This document shows positions 47,463-57,324 of a DNA stretch of 64,000 nt, piece after piece (within the stretch, counting starts at the first letter, position 1; every line of letters begins with the position of its first letter). The position numbers and the translations under genes are program-made. The notes below the pieces were generated by a model. That model did not search any database, was not told the DNA's origin, and was given only the letters and a program-made list of their open reading frames with translations. The stretch is from CAZQWJ01 sp964597265 (GTDB lineage Bacteria > Patescibacteriota > 4484-211 > JAGQKX01), in contig CAZQWJ010000002.1 in NCBI GenBank assembly GCA_964597265.1, positions 10,883 through 74,882 of the forward strand, read 5' to 3'.

Positions 47463-48249
47463 ACGCACCGTATTTTTGGATACCTTTTCTCCAAACAATA
47501 CTACTTAGTACAACCAGAATTAGTAGCCACATTGTTAATGCAGCTAGATCATGCCCTAGCATAGTTAGCTCGCGATTGCCCATCATATAGCTCAGCGGCA
47601 CATAGTAAAAGTATTGGAATGGGAATAATTCCAGCACAACACGCCAATGATCGGGCACAAATTCGAACGGAAAGCTCAATCCTCCCAATATACCTAAGAT
47701 GATAAATTTGAAATGCCTAAAAGCCCACACATCGTCAGTCCAAAATGCCAGTCCGGCAATTCCAAAATCAAGAAAAAAGTGTAATACATACGCTACAAGT
47801 GCTATAGCCATACCCAGCACAAACAGATGCCACGTGACCAATCCCTCCCGAAACACCCCCAGCACAACCACGAGGAGTACTAGATACACAGGGGAAAGCA
47901 GCGATAACGTATACAATTTTTCAGCGCTGGAACGAATAAAAGAAACAACCCAGAGACGATACGGTTTTAATAAATAAGCCGAGAGCAAACCATCTTTTAT
48001 CTCCCTACCAAGGACCTCTGCTATTTTGACACTTGTAACAAAACCAACAAACGGAACCAGTACGTAATACAAGACTGTTTGTGACAATGAATATCCTCCG
48101 ATTTCTTGCTCTGTTCTGTAAACCGCAATCCATAATGTAAGAACCATTCCCATCCCAATAAGCTCGCTGATGATCAATCCCACGATGTTGGAACGATATT
48201 CCAATGAAACTGCCACGTAATTGTTAAAAACACTGAGGTATTTTCGCAT
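47452..48249 (-). CDS. ABC-2 type permease subunit
   Basis: 265 residues from ATG 48249, with GAGGG 12 bases upstream. Six predicted helices; EIKDGLLSAYLLKPYRLWVV is the counterpart of the KPL motif in its partner, and LGGLSFPFEFVP precedes the last helices. Forms a heterodimeric permease with the following gene. Substrate unknown. Confidence 0.88.
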   Translation of the reverse strand: MRKYLSVFNNYVAVSLEYRSNIVGLIISELIGMGMVLTLWIAVYRTEQEIGGYSLSQTVLYYVLVPFVGFVTSVKIAEVLGREIKDGLLSAYLLKPYRLWVVSFIRSSAEKLYTLSLLSPVYLVLLVVVLGVFREGLVTWHLFVLGMAIALVAYVLHFFLDFGIAGLAFWTDDVWAFRHFKFIILGILGGLSFPFEFVPDHWRVVLELFPFQYFYYVPLSYMMGNRELTMLGHDLAALTMWLLILVVLSSIVWRKGIQKYGAYGG

Positions 48250-48324
48250 AATCAGCAATACCCTCGTATTTTCGCACAAGTCACACGTTGGATAAATGGG
48301 TGTAAGAGTTTACAAAGAAGAGAA

Positions 48325-48726
48325 TCAACGTATCCCCTTGAAGCGGGTAGGGGTCTTTCTGGCGGCTTTTTTTGTTGGAACGGGTTCGTCAGCCAAAGAT
48401 TCTTCAGCCACTTCAATCACTGCATCAGCCAGTCCGGCAACCGCATCCGCACCTGAGCTTATCTTTTCTGCAGCTATTTTGATGTTTTCTTTGGCTTCAT
48501 GCTCAATGTCGGATGACACTTTTGTTGCAACAGTAGAAATATTTTCTTGCCAGTCGGACAAATTTACTTTCTCACTTAATGTTTGTATACGCTTTTTGAC
48601 ATTTTTTCTAGTTTTTTCGCCACTATCAGGCGCCAAAAACACTGCTGCTACCGCGCCTGCTATCGCACCCACTACCATGCCGTACAAAAACGAATTGTCA
48701 GGTCCACCACGTTTGGTATCTTTCAT
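48325..48726 (-). CDS. YtxH-domain membrane protein
   Basis: 133 residues from ATG 48726. One membrane helix close to the N-terminus (YGMVVGAIAGAVAAVFLAPDSGEKTRKNVKKR), the YtxH signature of Gly/Ala helix followed by LAP.sG.e.R. The rest is an amphipathic helical tail ending in a basic KKAARKTPTRFKG. Related proteins are general-stress or envelope proteins without defined biochemistry. One base after the next upstream gene. Confidence 0.82.
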   Translation of the reverse strand: MKDTKRGGPDNSFLYGMVVGAIAGAVAAVFLAPDSGEKTRKNVKKRIQTLSEKVNLSDWQENISTVATKVSSDIEHEAKENIKIAAEKISSGADAVAGLADAVIEVAEESLADEPVPTKKAARKTPTRFKGIR

Positions 48727-48727
48727 A

Positions 48728-49084
48728 TTACTCCTCTTCGTCAGATGATTCATCCTTATCATCTGCCAGATACGATTTAAACAATGAACGGACCAATCCA
48801 AAGGTCGCCAAACCCGAAACGAGCGGTGTTGCCAATCCTTCCTTGAGATTGCTAGCAGCTCCTTGGACTTCTTTGAGACTTTCACGTACATGTTGAGTTC
48901 CTGCGGTAATATTCGAGGCTGATTCATGGAATTCTTCCAGAATCACGTTCACGTTCTCAATACCTTTTCGCAGTTCGCGGAGGATAAAATAAAACTGAAC
49001 CCCAACTAACGTCAGGGTACCACCAATGACGATGATGAGGATAAGAAGCAATATTTGTGAGGCATCCAAAGCTGAGTCAAACAT
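48728..49084 (-). CDS. DUF948-like membrane protein with helical tail
   Basis: 118 residues from ATG 49084. Membrane helix about 10-36 (ILLLILIIVIGGTLTLVGVQFYFILREL), then a coiled-coil-like region (VNVILEEFHESASNITAGTQHVRESLKEV) and an acidic end (DDKDESSDEEE). DUF948 proteins often accompany YtxH genes, as here. Rest of function unknown. Confidence 0.75.
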   Translation of the reverse strand: MFDSALDASQILLLILIIVIGGTLTLVGVQFYFILRELRKGIENVNVILEEFHESASNITAGTQHVRESLKEVQGAASNLKEGLATPLVSGLATFGLVRSLFKSYLADDKDESSDEEE

Positions 49085-49151
49085 ATGGGCAGTGGTTCTA
49101 GTATGTCCTAAGTGTACCGTGAAACTGTGGGTTGAACAAGTCCAGGTTTGC

Positions 49152-49799
49152 CTACCGTTGCCCCTCCCCGCCCGCAACCACCTGCACTGCCCGTTCTAGA
49201 ATGGTTTCTTTGCCAATATTACTTCTGGCTACGACGGTAATGCGATTATGTCCCTCTTGCAATGTCAATGTCACCTGGAATGTCCCCTCCGCGGTTACCA
49301 TCACTAACTGGCCATTCACTAAAACCGTTGCCTCAGGATCTGTTTTGCCTATTACATTGACAAACTGGCTCTGTACCACCGCTTGATCAGGCGGATAGTC
49401 AATGACAAGCACCGGACGACCGGCAAATTGTTGATACTGCCAAAACAACACCCCAAAGAATGCCAGCAGCAAAAACGTTCCTACTACAGTAAGTAGTTTG
49501 CCCGGCGTGATGATAAGGCCTGTACGCTTGATCGGTTGTGGAGGCGTGCGTTCTTCCTGGTCCTGCATATCATATTCACGACGAAAAAATGCCAACGCCT
49601 TGTCGACGTCTAACTTGAGAGCCTGGGCATACGCTTTGACAAACCCTTGCACATACATGCGGCTAGGCAAAAACTGATACTCGCCTTTTTCCAAATAATC
49701 CAAGATGCCTGGACGTATTTTGGTTTTCTCAGCGATCTGTTCTAGCGACTTGTGTTGTTTGAGACGCTCTTGGCGTAACAATTCTCCGACGGTTTTCAT
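49152..49799 (-). CDS. RodZ-like protein: HTH, membrane helix, Ig-like domain
   Basis: 215 residues. Xre-type helix-turn-helix (about 1-75, LLRQERLKQHKSLEQIAEKTKI), Pro-rich linker, membrane helix about 100-122, then an extracytoplasmic Ig-like domain (VIDYPPDQAVVQSQFVNVIGKTDPEATVLVNGQ) in place of the usual RodZ C-terminal domain. RodZ links MreB to the membrane; MreB is not in this window. Stop overlaps... its start overlaps the ftsK end by four bases, so it is translated after ftsK. Confidence 0.85.
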   Translation of the reverse strand: MKTVGELLRQERLKQHKSLEQIAEKTKIRPGILDYLEKGEYQFLPSRMYVQGFVKAYAQALKLDVDKALAFFRREYDMQDQEERTPPQPIKRTGLIITPGKLLTVVGTFLLLAFFGVLFWQYQQFAGRPVLVIDYPPDQAVVQSQFVNVIGKTDPEATVLVNGQLVMVTAEGTFQVTLTLQEGHNRITVVARSNIGKETILERAVQVVAGGEGQR

Positions 49800-52036
49800 G
49801 AGGATAGTGGGTCATCCGACATCCGGCCAGACTGTACCAGATATTCTCGTATTTTTTCTTTGTATACCTCTCGAGGATTGCTGCCGTCAGGTGAAGATAC
49901 CATGCCTCTTTGCTCCAACTCGTCCAAAAGGCGGGCGGCACGTGCATATCCAATCTTGAGACGTCGTTGCAGAAGTGATGCCGAAGCACGGTCATGATTG
50001 ACAATTTCCTGCAACGCCTCATCAAACTTATTATCCTCTGGTTCTTCAAAATCCGGCGTCCGGGTAGTAGCCGTTGCAGCCTGCCAATCCGACACACTTT
50101 CTGCGCCTATTTCTAATTCACTGCCTTCGCCAGTTAACTCTGTTGCCCGCAGTGCCTGTTGTGGCTGGGAAAACTGCTTCAGATGTGTAATCACATCTCG
50201 AAGCTCCTTATCAGAAACCCAAACACCTTGAATACGTCGCGGTTTGGCGGCATCTGGCGGTAGATATAGCATGTCTCCTCGACCTATCAACTTATCCGCT
50301 CCAGCAGAATCCAAAATCACTCGTGAATCAGTCACAGACGTGACATTCAGTGCGATGCGAGTGGGGATGTTGGCTTTGATCAAACCGGTAATCACATCAA
50401 CTGACGGTCGTTGAGTTGCCAACACAAGGTGAATCCCTGTCGCACGGCTCATCTGTGCCAGACGCGTAATCAGTCCTTCAGCTTCGTTTTTGGCGTACGC
50501 CATAAGGTCAGCCATCTCGTCTACAATGATGATGATATATGGTAGCTTGGTTGTGTCAGTCGCTTCGTTAAAAGAAGGCAGATCACGTACACCAGGGATC
50601 TGTTGAAACAACTTGTACCTGTGTTCCATTTCGTGCACCGCCCATTTGAACGCATTAACTGCCTTATCTGCATCTACGATCACCGGCCGCAACAAGTGTG
50701 GAATACCGTTATACTGAGTCAGCTCAACTCGTTTGGGATCAATAAACATAAACTGCACTTCATCCGGCCGTCGTTTATACAACAATGACACAATAAGTGA
50801 ATGGATCAGCACTGATTTGCCAGCGCCAGTAGCTCCAGCAATTAGCACGTGCGGCCACTTGGTCATATCAGCTATTTCAGTTTCGCCTGCAACGTTTTGG
50901 CCTAAGATGGCCAAGAGCTTTGCCTTACTCTCCTGTACATGCTCGGACAATAGGGCATTGCGCATAGTCACAATCGTTGAGGTGTAATTAGGAACTTCAA
51001 TGCCAACAAGTTTTTTACCAGGGATAGGCGCCTCCACGCGGACTGCGCCCGTTGGTGCTGCCAATGCCAGCGCCAAATCATTCTGCAATGAAGTGATCTT
51101 AGTAATCTTAGTTCCCTCAGCCAAATTCAATGCATACTGTGTTACCGCCGGCCCTAGATTGACCTCTGCTACCCGCGCCTGAACGCCAAAACTATCCAAA
51201 GTTTTTTCGATGATTGCTGCATTTTTTTCAATATCACCTCGATCTGCTGGCGTTTCTTCAGCATCAGACAGCAAGGAAAGTGGTGGCGGTTCGTATTCTC
51301 GGATAGGTAAACCCGCCTGTCCCTGATCCGCCACGCTAGCTATCGGAGCTGGTTTCATATCATCTTCAAGCACTTCCAAGGGTACTCGGTCGTCTTTTGG
51401 CTTATTGATACGAATAGTCTGTACGTTACCTTCAGCGTCTACAGGCAATCCTGCGTCTGCATCTTGCTCTCCGCGCTTAGATCGTAGGCTTTCCAATTGC
51501 TTGATTGCACCTATCACCGGTACGACCGCACGACCACCCAATGCACCCAACTCCTCAAGCGACGTGTTGAAAATGATAATAAGACCGATCATCAACAATG
51601 CCAGCGCCATCACAAATGCACCAAAAACCGAAAACAGGTTCACCAGTAATCCTCCGAGGTAGTATCCAATCATGCCTCCGCCCACACCTGTCTTTGCTAA
51701 TTCCAAAGAATTATTCCCGTTACTAATCAAATGGAATAACGTAATAAAACCCAGTGTCAGAACCAGCAAACCCCAAAAAATACGCGCCTGAGCAATATCC
51801 CATCTGATTTTGGTCAATGATAGCCCAGCAAAGAAAAACAGCGGCGGAACCATAAACGTCGCGGTACCAACATACGCTTTGAGGAAGGTAAACAAAAAGT
51901 TATCCAGGTCCATCGAAGTGCCAATGATACTAAGTAGACTTAACAGTGCGAACAATATCAAAAGCAGCGCGATGAGCGAAATGGTAGACCTTGGTTTGAG
52001 ACCCAATTGTAAGAAACGTTTTTTTCTACGAGGCAT
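49796..52036 (-). CDS. ftsK: DNA translocase FtsK/SpoIIIE
   Basis: 746 residues from ATG 52036. Four membrane helices (about 18-165), short linker, alpha/beta motor with Walker A (VLIAGATGAGKSVLIHSLI), Walker B (IIIIVDEMADL) and LATQRPSVDVITGLIKANIP, then a C-terminal gamma winged helix (ASASLLQRRLKIGYARAARLLDELEQRG). Complete, with the short linker of non-enterobacterial forms. Pumps chromosome ends through the septum. TACAAT at 52055-52060 suggests a leader of about 10 nt. The spacer to rnj (52037-52175) holds nothing else. Confidence 0.97.
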   Translation of the reverse strand: MPRRKKRFLQLGLKPRSTISLIALLLILFALLSLLSIIGTSMDLDNFLFTFLKAYVGTATFMVPPLFFFAGLSLTKIRWDIAQARIFWGLLVLTLGFITLFHLISNGNNSLELAKTGVGGGMIGYYLGGLLVNLFSVFGAFVMALALLMIGLIIIFNTSLEELGALGGRAVVPVIGAIKQLESLRSKRGEQDADAGLPVDAEGNVQTIRINKPKDDRVPLEVLEDDMKPAPIASVADQGQAGLPIREYEPPPLSLLSDAEETPADRGDIEKNAAIIEKTLDSFGVQARVAEVNLGPAVTQYALNLAEGTKITKITSLQNDLALALAAPTGAVRVEAPIPGKKLVGIEVPNYTSTIVTMRNALLSEHVQESKAKLLAILGQNVAGETEIADMTKWPHVLIAGATGAGKSVLIHSLIVSLLYKRRPDEVQFMFIDPKRVELTQYNGIPHLLRPVIVDADKAVNAFKWAVHEMEHRYKLFQQIPGVRDLPSFNEATDTTKLPYIIIIVDEMADLMAYAKNEAEGLITRLAQMSRATGIHLVLATQRPSVDVITGLIKANIPTRIALNVTSVTDSRVILDSAGADKLIGRGDMLYLPPDAAKPRRIQGVWVSDKELRDVITHLKQFSQPQQALRATELTGEGSELEIGAESVSDWQAATATTRTPDFEEPEDNKFDEALQEIVNHDRASASLLQRRLKIGYARAARLLDELEQRGMVSSPDGSNPREVYKEKIREYLVQSGRMSDDPLSS

Positions 52037-52175
52037 ACAACATTTTCCGCTCTCATTGTACACAAAACAACTAGTATATTAAAATAGAGAGGCTATCTGG
52101 ATGAAGTCAAGGCACCACGCGGAGTATCCAAATGATCAGTTGGTTGAGGCTGATTTGAACAGCACGTGCCACGCC

Positions 52176-53936
52176 TTAATCTTTTTTCTTACCTGTACTT
52201 TGTCGAGGATTCGTAAGAAAAGCTACGATCATAGGGTTTCTACCTGTTTGTTTGTACAAAAAGTCTGCAAGCTTCTTTTCTATACTTTCCCGTACCTTGG
52301 ACCAATTGCGTACGCTCTGGTCCTTAATCTCTTCCAAGACCACTCGCTCAGATTCTTTGATCAGATCACCGGAGCTAGACATATACACAAACCCGCGGCT
52401 GACGATATCAACGGTTGGGGAAAGTTTGCCCTGCGCGCCTTTTTGGAGAACCACCACCACGATACCGCTATCGGACAAAATCTGACGGTCACGAATGACT
52501 ACATTGCCAACATCCCCAACACCAGAGCCATCAACAAAGACGTCTTTTACGGTGATGGGTTCACCCAGTTTCACCTCGCCTTCTTGAATATACAGTGTTT
52601 CGGTGGTTCGCATTTCAAACACATAATCACGTCGATACCCCATATGTTCAACCATCTCTGCATAAGCCCGCTGGTGACGCGGATCTCCCCCAATAGGCAT
52701 AAAATACTTTGGTCTGGTCAAGCCTACCATCAAGCATAAGTCGCCACGAGCACCGTGCCCTGATACGTGTAAATTATCTTGAATAGCGGAATATGCGACG
52801 GTTGCACCAAGAAGTGTCAATCGGTCAATCAATGTGCCCACGAGGTCATGTACACCCGGAATCGGATCAGCAGAAAAAATCACTGTCGCATCAGGCAGCA
52901 ACATGATATCTCGATGTGCTTGACGTGAAACGCGATCAAGCCCCGAGCCTTCCTGAGCGTAACAACCGGCAATAATATAGGTAATCTGATTAGGCTGTAA
53001 ATTACGTGCATCACGCGGCTCTACTATCACATCGTCGGGAAAATCCATATACCCAAGCGTTCGAGCTACTTTTACATTTTGTCCTATCGAACGACCGACA
53101 AAACACACTTTGCGGCCATACTTGCGCGAGGCCTCAACTGCCTGATGCATCCGTGAAATATTGGACGAAATGGTGGTGATGAACACCTGGCCACGTGCTT
53201 CTTCAATATACCGTTCAAATGTCTCTTGAATAGCAAGCTCCGAGTGCGTATAACCTTCATTTGTGGATCCCAAACTGTCTGAGGCCAAGAGCAACACGCC
53301 TTCCTCAGCCAAACGTGCCAATTTGCTTACTTCAAATTGTTTGCCATCGACAGGGGTCCAGTCGAATTTGAAATCCGCCGCATGGATGAGATTCCCCACT
53401 GGAGTTTTGATAAATAGCCCCATGGTGTCTGGTACAGAGTGGTTCACGCGAAATGGCGTAATTTGAAAATTGCCCAAGTGGAACGCCTCATCGGTTTCTG
53501 GAATAATTTCATTGAATTCCTGATTATCAGCAAGTCCTGCAGAATCGCTCAGTTTGTTTTGGATAAAACCCAACACCAATTTGGCTGCATAAATGGGAGG
53601 CTTATGAAGCTCTTTAAGCACATACGGCAAAGCACCAAAGTGATCTTCGTGCGCGTGCGTGATCACAATGCCTCGCACCTTATCCAGCTTATCCAGCAAG
53701 TACGTAATATCAGGGATAATAAGATCAACACCCAACTGCTCAGAATCAGGAAACTCCACCCCGCAGTCAACAATAACAATATCCTCAATTGTTGACCCGT
53801 CCGGCAGGTACTCATACACAAACATATTACGATTAACATGACCAGCACTACCCAGAGGTACGACCCGCACGGCAGCTGCGGAAGTATGTGGTTGTTGGAT
53901 TGGTTTTGTGTTGTTTCGAAAAAGTCGTTGAATCAT
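52176..53936 (-). CDS. rnj: Ribonuclease J
   Basis: 586 residues. Metallo-beta-lactamase fold with THAHEDHFGALPYVL and the later metal ligands (VNHSVPDTMGLFI, HAADFKFD), beta-CASP domain (SNISRMHQAVEASRKYGRKV, VSGHGARGDL) and a C-terminal domain (VDIVSRGFVYMSSSGDLIKES). Endo- and 5'-3' exoribonuclease for mRNA turnover and rRNA maturation. Six bases after the Lon-like gene; groups with pnp and rpsO. Confidence 0.97.
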   Translation of the reverse strand: MIQRLFRNNTKPIQQPHTSAAAVRVVPLGSAGHVNRNMFVYEYLPDGSTIEDIVIVDCGVEFPDSEQLGVDLIIPDITYLLDKLDKVRGIVITHAHEDHFGALPYVLKELHKPPIYAAKLVLGFIQNKLSDSAGLADNQEFNEIIPETDEAFHLGNFQITPFRVNHSVPDTMGLFIKTPVGNLIHAADFKFDWTPVDGKQFEVSKLARLAEEGVLLLASDSLGSTNEGYTHSELAIQETFERYIEEARGQVFITTISSNISRMHQAVEASRKYGRKVCFVGRSIGQNVKVARTLGYMDFPDDVIVEPRDARNLQPNQITYIIAGCYAQEGSGLDRVSRQAHRDIMLLPDATVIFSADPIPGVHDLVGTLIDRLTLLGATVAYSAIQDNLHVSGHGARGDLCLMVGLTRPKYFMPIGGDPRHQRAYAEMVEHMGYRRDYVFEMRTTETLYIQEGEVKLGEPITVKDVFVDGSGVGDVGNVVIRDRQILSDSGIVVVVLQKGAQGKLSPTVDIVSRGFVYMSSSGDLIKESERVVLEEIKDQSVRNWSKVRESIEKKLADFLYKQTGRNPMIVAFLTNPRQSTGKKKD

Positions 53937-53942
53937 ACAATC

Positions 53943-55085
53943 TTAATATTTGGGCAGATATTCCTTAATGTTCTCCATAGTGATGCGAAATGTATTACCC
54001 TGCCCTAGCACCATCTTTTTGGCCGCTTTGCGCACTATAGCGTTGATCGTGCGCTCCATGGTACGTATACCTGCATCAAAACCCAATGGTCGAGTTATAT
54101 TTTGCCACACATCGTCATCAAACGAAATAGCGTCCGCAGGCATGCCGGTTACTTGCAACTGCCTCGGAAGGAGATAGTCCCGCGCAATGATGATCTTTTC
54201 GTCATCAGAATATCCAGGCATTTTGATCAGCTCCATACGGTCAAGCACTGCATTGGCAATCCCTCCGGTGTTGTTGGCTGATGCCAGAAACATCACTTCG
54301 GACAAATCAAACGGGTAGTCTATGTAGTGATCCCGAAACGCGAAGTTTTGCTGTGGATCCAGAAGCTCTAACAATACTCCCATAATCTGTGCTCGCGCCT
54401 GCTCGGCTGTGCGGTCTACTTCATCAAGCAATATTACCGGATTTTTTGTTTTGACACTCACCAATGCCTTCACCACCTGGCCCGGCTCTGCCTCCGCGTG
54501 CATTCGGCTTTGGCCTCTGAGCTGGAGCGCATCTCCCATACCACCCATCGGGATACGGTAAAACTCGCGGTTCATGGATTTGGCTATGGTGTATGCAATA
54601 GACGTTTTACCAATACCCGGCAACCCCACGAAAAACAATACTGGAGATGCCATTGCACCCTGTTTGCCAAATTCTTTTCTGGCTGAGCTGCTTTCCTCAT
54701 CTTCTTTTGTACGTAGCTGTAAAGTAAGCACTGCCAGATATTCCAAAATACGCTCTTTGATACTCTCGAGTCCGAAGTGGGTAGTTTCCAAAATCTCCCG
54801 TGCTTTGTCTAAATCAAGGTTGTCCTGCGAGCGTGTATTCCATGGTAAGGCCAACGTCCATTCTATATACCGGCTGGTGTTATCAAACGCACCATTATAC
54901 CCAGCAGTACCGTGTTGCCTGCTCAAGCCTTCCAACTCTCGAAACACTTTCTTTTTCAGCTCTGGAGGGAGGAAAACAGCCTCAACCTGATCTACCAGTT
55001 TTTGAACTTCTTCGGGTACTTTGCCTTCCACAGAAAAGGTAACAATTGGTTCTTCGACAGAGGCAGTTGGTGATACATCATCCAT
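53943..55085 (-). CDS. Lon-like AAA+ ATPase without protease domain
   Basis: 380 residues. The helical segment before the ATPase (KKVFRELEGLSRQ, SRYIEWTLALPWNT, LDKAREILETTHFGLESIKERILEYLAV) and the AAA+ module (Walker A GLPGIGKTS at 154-162, Walker B VILLDEVDR at 217-225, arginine-finger and sensor regions) match bacterial Lon. The chain ends after the small AAA subdomain (TMENIKEYLPKY). Lon's N-terminal LON-SB domain and the C-terminal Ser-Lys protease domain are both absent, and no protease fragment follows. Likely an unfoldase or remodelling ATPase. Located between pnp and rnj. Confidence 0.88.
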   Translation of the reverse strand: MDDVSPTASVEEPIVTFSVEGKVPEEVQKLVDQVEAVFLPPELKKKVFRELEGLSRQHGTAGYNGAFDNTSRYIEWTLALPWNTRSQDNLDLDKAREILETTHFGLESIKERILEYLAVLTLQLRTKEDEESSSARKEFGKQGAMASPVLFFVGLPGIGKTSIAYTIAKSMNREFYRIPMGGMGDALQLRGQSRMHAEAEPGQVVKALVSVKTKNPVILLDEVDRTAEQARAQIMGVLLELLDPQQNFAFRDHYIDYPFDLSEVMFLASANNTGGIANAVLDRMELIKMPGYSDDEKIIIARDYLLPRQLQVTGMPADAISFDDDVWQNITRPLGFDAGIRTMERTINAIVRKAAKKMVLGQGNTFRITMENIKEYLPKY

Positions 55086-55118
55086 ACAAATTAGAATACA
55101 GGATACGGGGTCTATTGG

Positions 55119-57203
55119 CTACTCGGAAGTTGCTTTTTTGATACTCAAGTTAATTCGTCCTCGATCATCGATCTCAATGACCTTCACGGTAACGACATCT
55201 CCTTCTTTCAAATGGTCGCGTACGTTTTCTACGTAATCTGCGGCAATTTCAGAAATATGTACCAGCCCTTCTTTGCCTGGCAGGTATTCTACAAACGCAC
55301 CAAAATCGAGAATGCGTTTGACCGTACCCTCATATACTTCGCCAACTTCCGGCTCGTGGGTAATGCCCTCAATGCGTCGGCGGGCGTTTTTGATACCTTC
55401 TTCTTCGACTCCAGTGATAAATACCGTGCCGTCTTCTTCGATATTGATCACGGTTTGAGTATCAGCTTGAATAGCTTTGATGACTTTTCCACCCGGCCCG
55501 ATGACCTCACCTATTTTCTCGGGATCAATTTTGACCGTGTCTACTTTCGGCGCATACTGTGACAAAGCGGTGCGAGGCGACTCGATCACTTTGAGCATTT
55601 CTTCCAGGATGAACATCCGTCCGTCGTAGGCTTGTTTGAATATATCTCGGATAAGGTCAATTCCTAATCCTTGATTCTTCACATCCACCTGCACGGCGGT
55701 AACGCCATTTTTAGTACCGGCTACCTTGAAATCCATGTCTCCAGCCATATCTTCTTCTCCCATTAAGTCAGTCAATATGACCACTTTTTCACCGTCTTCG
55801 ACCAGACCCATAGCAACACCCGCAACCGGTTCTTTGATTGGCACCCCAGCATCCATTAAAGAGAGCGTCGAACCGCAGACTGATGCCATGGAAGACGAAC
55901 CATTTGAAGATAGAATCTCACTGACTACCCGAATGGTATATGGAAATTGCTCTTCTGACGGGATGACTGGCTCCAGGGCTCGCTCAGCCAACGCACCATG
56001 ACCGATCTCGCGTCGCTTGGGACTACCGACACGGCCTGTTTCTCCAGTAGAAAATGGCGGGAAGTTGTAATGGTGGATGTAGCGTTTGGTCTCTTCTCCA
56101 GTCATACTCTCAATTAACTGTTCCAACGACGTAGAGCCTAACGTGGTAACAGTCAAAGCCTGCGTGTCTCCGCGTTGGAAGACCGCTGAGCCGTGAGTCC
56201 GAGGAAGCAAACCTACTTCAATTCCCAATGGTCGAACAACATCCATTGGACGATTATCCAAACGTTTGCCTTCTTCGAGAATGTGGCGGCGAATCTCTTC
56301 ACGACGCATAGATTCAAATCGGCTGGCCATGTATGCTTTGGTCGCTTTACCCTCAAATGCAGCAAAAAGCTTTTCAAGAAACTCCGCACGTTCTGCTCGT
56401 GCCTCTGCTTTTTCTTTATTTTCGTTGGCATGGAGATCAAAATTTTCCCGTATAAACGTATTGATCGTATTAGCCAGTGTTCCATCAATCACAGGCTTTT
56501 CGTATTCCATCCGCACCATGCCTGCCTCCTGCGCAAAACTCTCTATGGTTTCAATAATTTTGCGATTCTCTGACAATGCTACTTCTATACCATTCACCAG
56601 TTCTTCCTCTGGTACTTCTTCGGCTCCTACCTCAAGCATAAGTACTTTTTCTTTGGTGCTTGATACCACCATGTCTAATTGAGAATATTCCATTTCGGTT
56701 GTCAGCAGGGGATTAATCATAAACGTGCCATTGACCTTACCAATACGTACACCACCTATAGGACCGCTCCATGGTGCACCAGCTAACTCCAATGCTGTCG
56801 ATGCCGCGACCAGACCCACTATCGCTGGATCATTATCCTGATCAACAGACAGGACGGTCACAATGACCTGCACATCATGTTTGAAATCTTTGGGAAATAA
56901 TGGCCTGATAGAGCGATCGATCAATCTACCGTTTAGGATGGCTTCATCTCGTGGACGACCTTCACGCTTTACCCATGGGGATCCTTTGATCAGCCCACCG
57001 GCGTACAATCGCTCTTCATATTCCACCGTAAGCGGGAAGAAATCAATATCATCACGTGGATCACTAATGACCGCTGTCGCCAACACAACGGTTTCGCCAT
57101 AACGGGCAAGCACAGAACCGCTTGCGAATCGAGCTAATTTACCTGTTTCGAGGGTAAGTATCCTACCACCCACTTCTATAGTTTTTGTCTGAACAGTCTG
57201 CAT
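55119..57203 (-). CDS. pnp: Polynucleotide phosphorylase
   Basis: 694 residues. Two RNase PH domains (first: EYEERLYAGGLIKGSPWVKREGRP; second: RTHGSAVFQRGDTQAL, SSSMASVCGSTLSLMDAGVP, MGEEDMAGDMDFKVAGT with catalytic Asp residues), helical linker, KH domain (IGPGGKVIKAI) and S1 domain (GTVKRILDFGAFVEYLPGKEGLVHISE). Phosphorolytic 3'-5' exonuclease. No ribosome site before ATG. The long palindrome at 57215-57296 lies just upstream. Confidence 0.98.
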   Translation of the reverse strand: MQTVQTKTIEVGGRILTLETGKLARFASGSVLARYGETVVLATAVISDPRDDIDFFPLTVEYEERLYAGGLIKGSPWVKREGRPRDEAILNGRLIDRSIRPLFPKDFKHDVQVIVTVLSVDQDNDPAIVGLVAASTALELAGAPWSGPIGGVRIGKVNGTFMINPLLTTEMEYSQLDMVVSSTKEKVLMLEVGAEEVPEEELVNGIEVALSENRKIIETIESFAQEAGMVRMEYEKPVIDGTLANTINTFIRENFDLHANENKEKAEARAERAEFLEKLFAAFEGKATKAYMASRFESMRREEIRRHILEEGKRLDNRPMDVVRPLGIEVGLLPRTHGSAVFQRGDTQALTVTTLGSTSLEQLIESMTGEETKRYIHHYNFPPFSTGETGRVGSPKRREIGHGALAERALEPVIPSEEQFPYTIRVVSEILSSNGSSSMASVCGSTLSLMDAGVPIKEPVAGVAMGLVEDGEKVVILTDLMGEEDMAGDMDFKVAGTKNGVTAVQVDVKNQGLGIDLIRDIFKQAYDGRMFILEEMLKVIESPRTALSQYAPKVDTVKIDPEKIGEVIGPGGKVIKAIQADTQTVINIEEDGTVFITGVEEEGIKNARRRIEGITHEPEVGEVYEGTVKRILDFGAFVEYLPGKEGLVHISEIAADYVENVRDHLKEGDVVTVKVIEIDDRGRINLSIKKATSE

Positions 57204-57214
57204 GTAATTTGGAG

Positions 57215-57296
57215 GTGATACGTAGTCAGTAGTGAGTAATTAGTAACAAGGCATGTTGCCCGCGCTACTTACCACTTACCACGTACTACATATCAC
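57215..57296. repeat. Imperfect 82-bp palindrome between rpsO and pnp
   Basis: GTGATACGTAGT... on the left and ...ACTACATATCAC on the right pair around a GGCA-TGT-TGCC tip (57250-57260), with TAGT/AGTA-rich arms containing mismatches. In E. coli an RNase III site in this same spacer controls pnp; the position makes that role plausible here. It resembles the rpsD-rpsK palindrome in wording. Confidence 0.75.
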
Positions 57297-57324
57297 GCTG
57301 TCGCATTATACACCTTTCTCCCTA

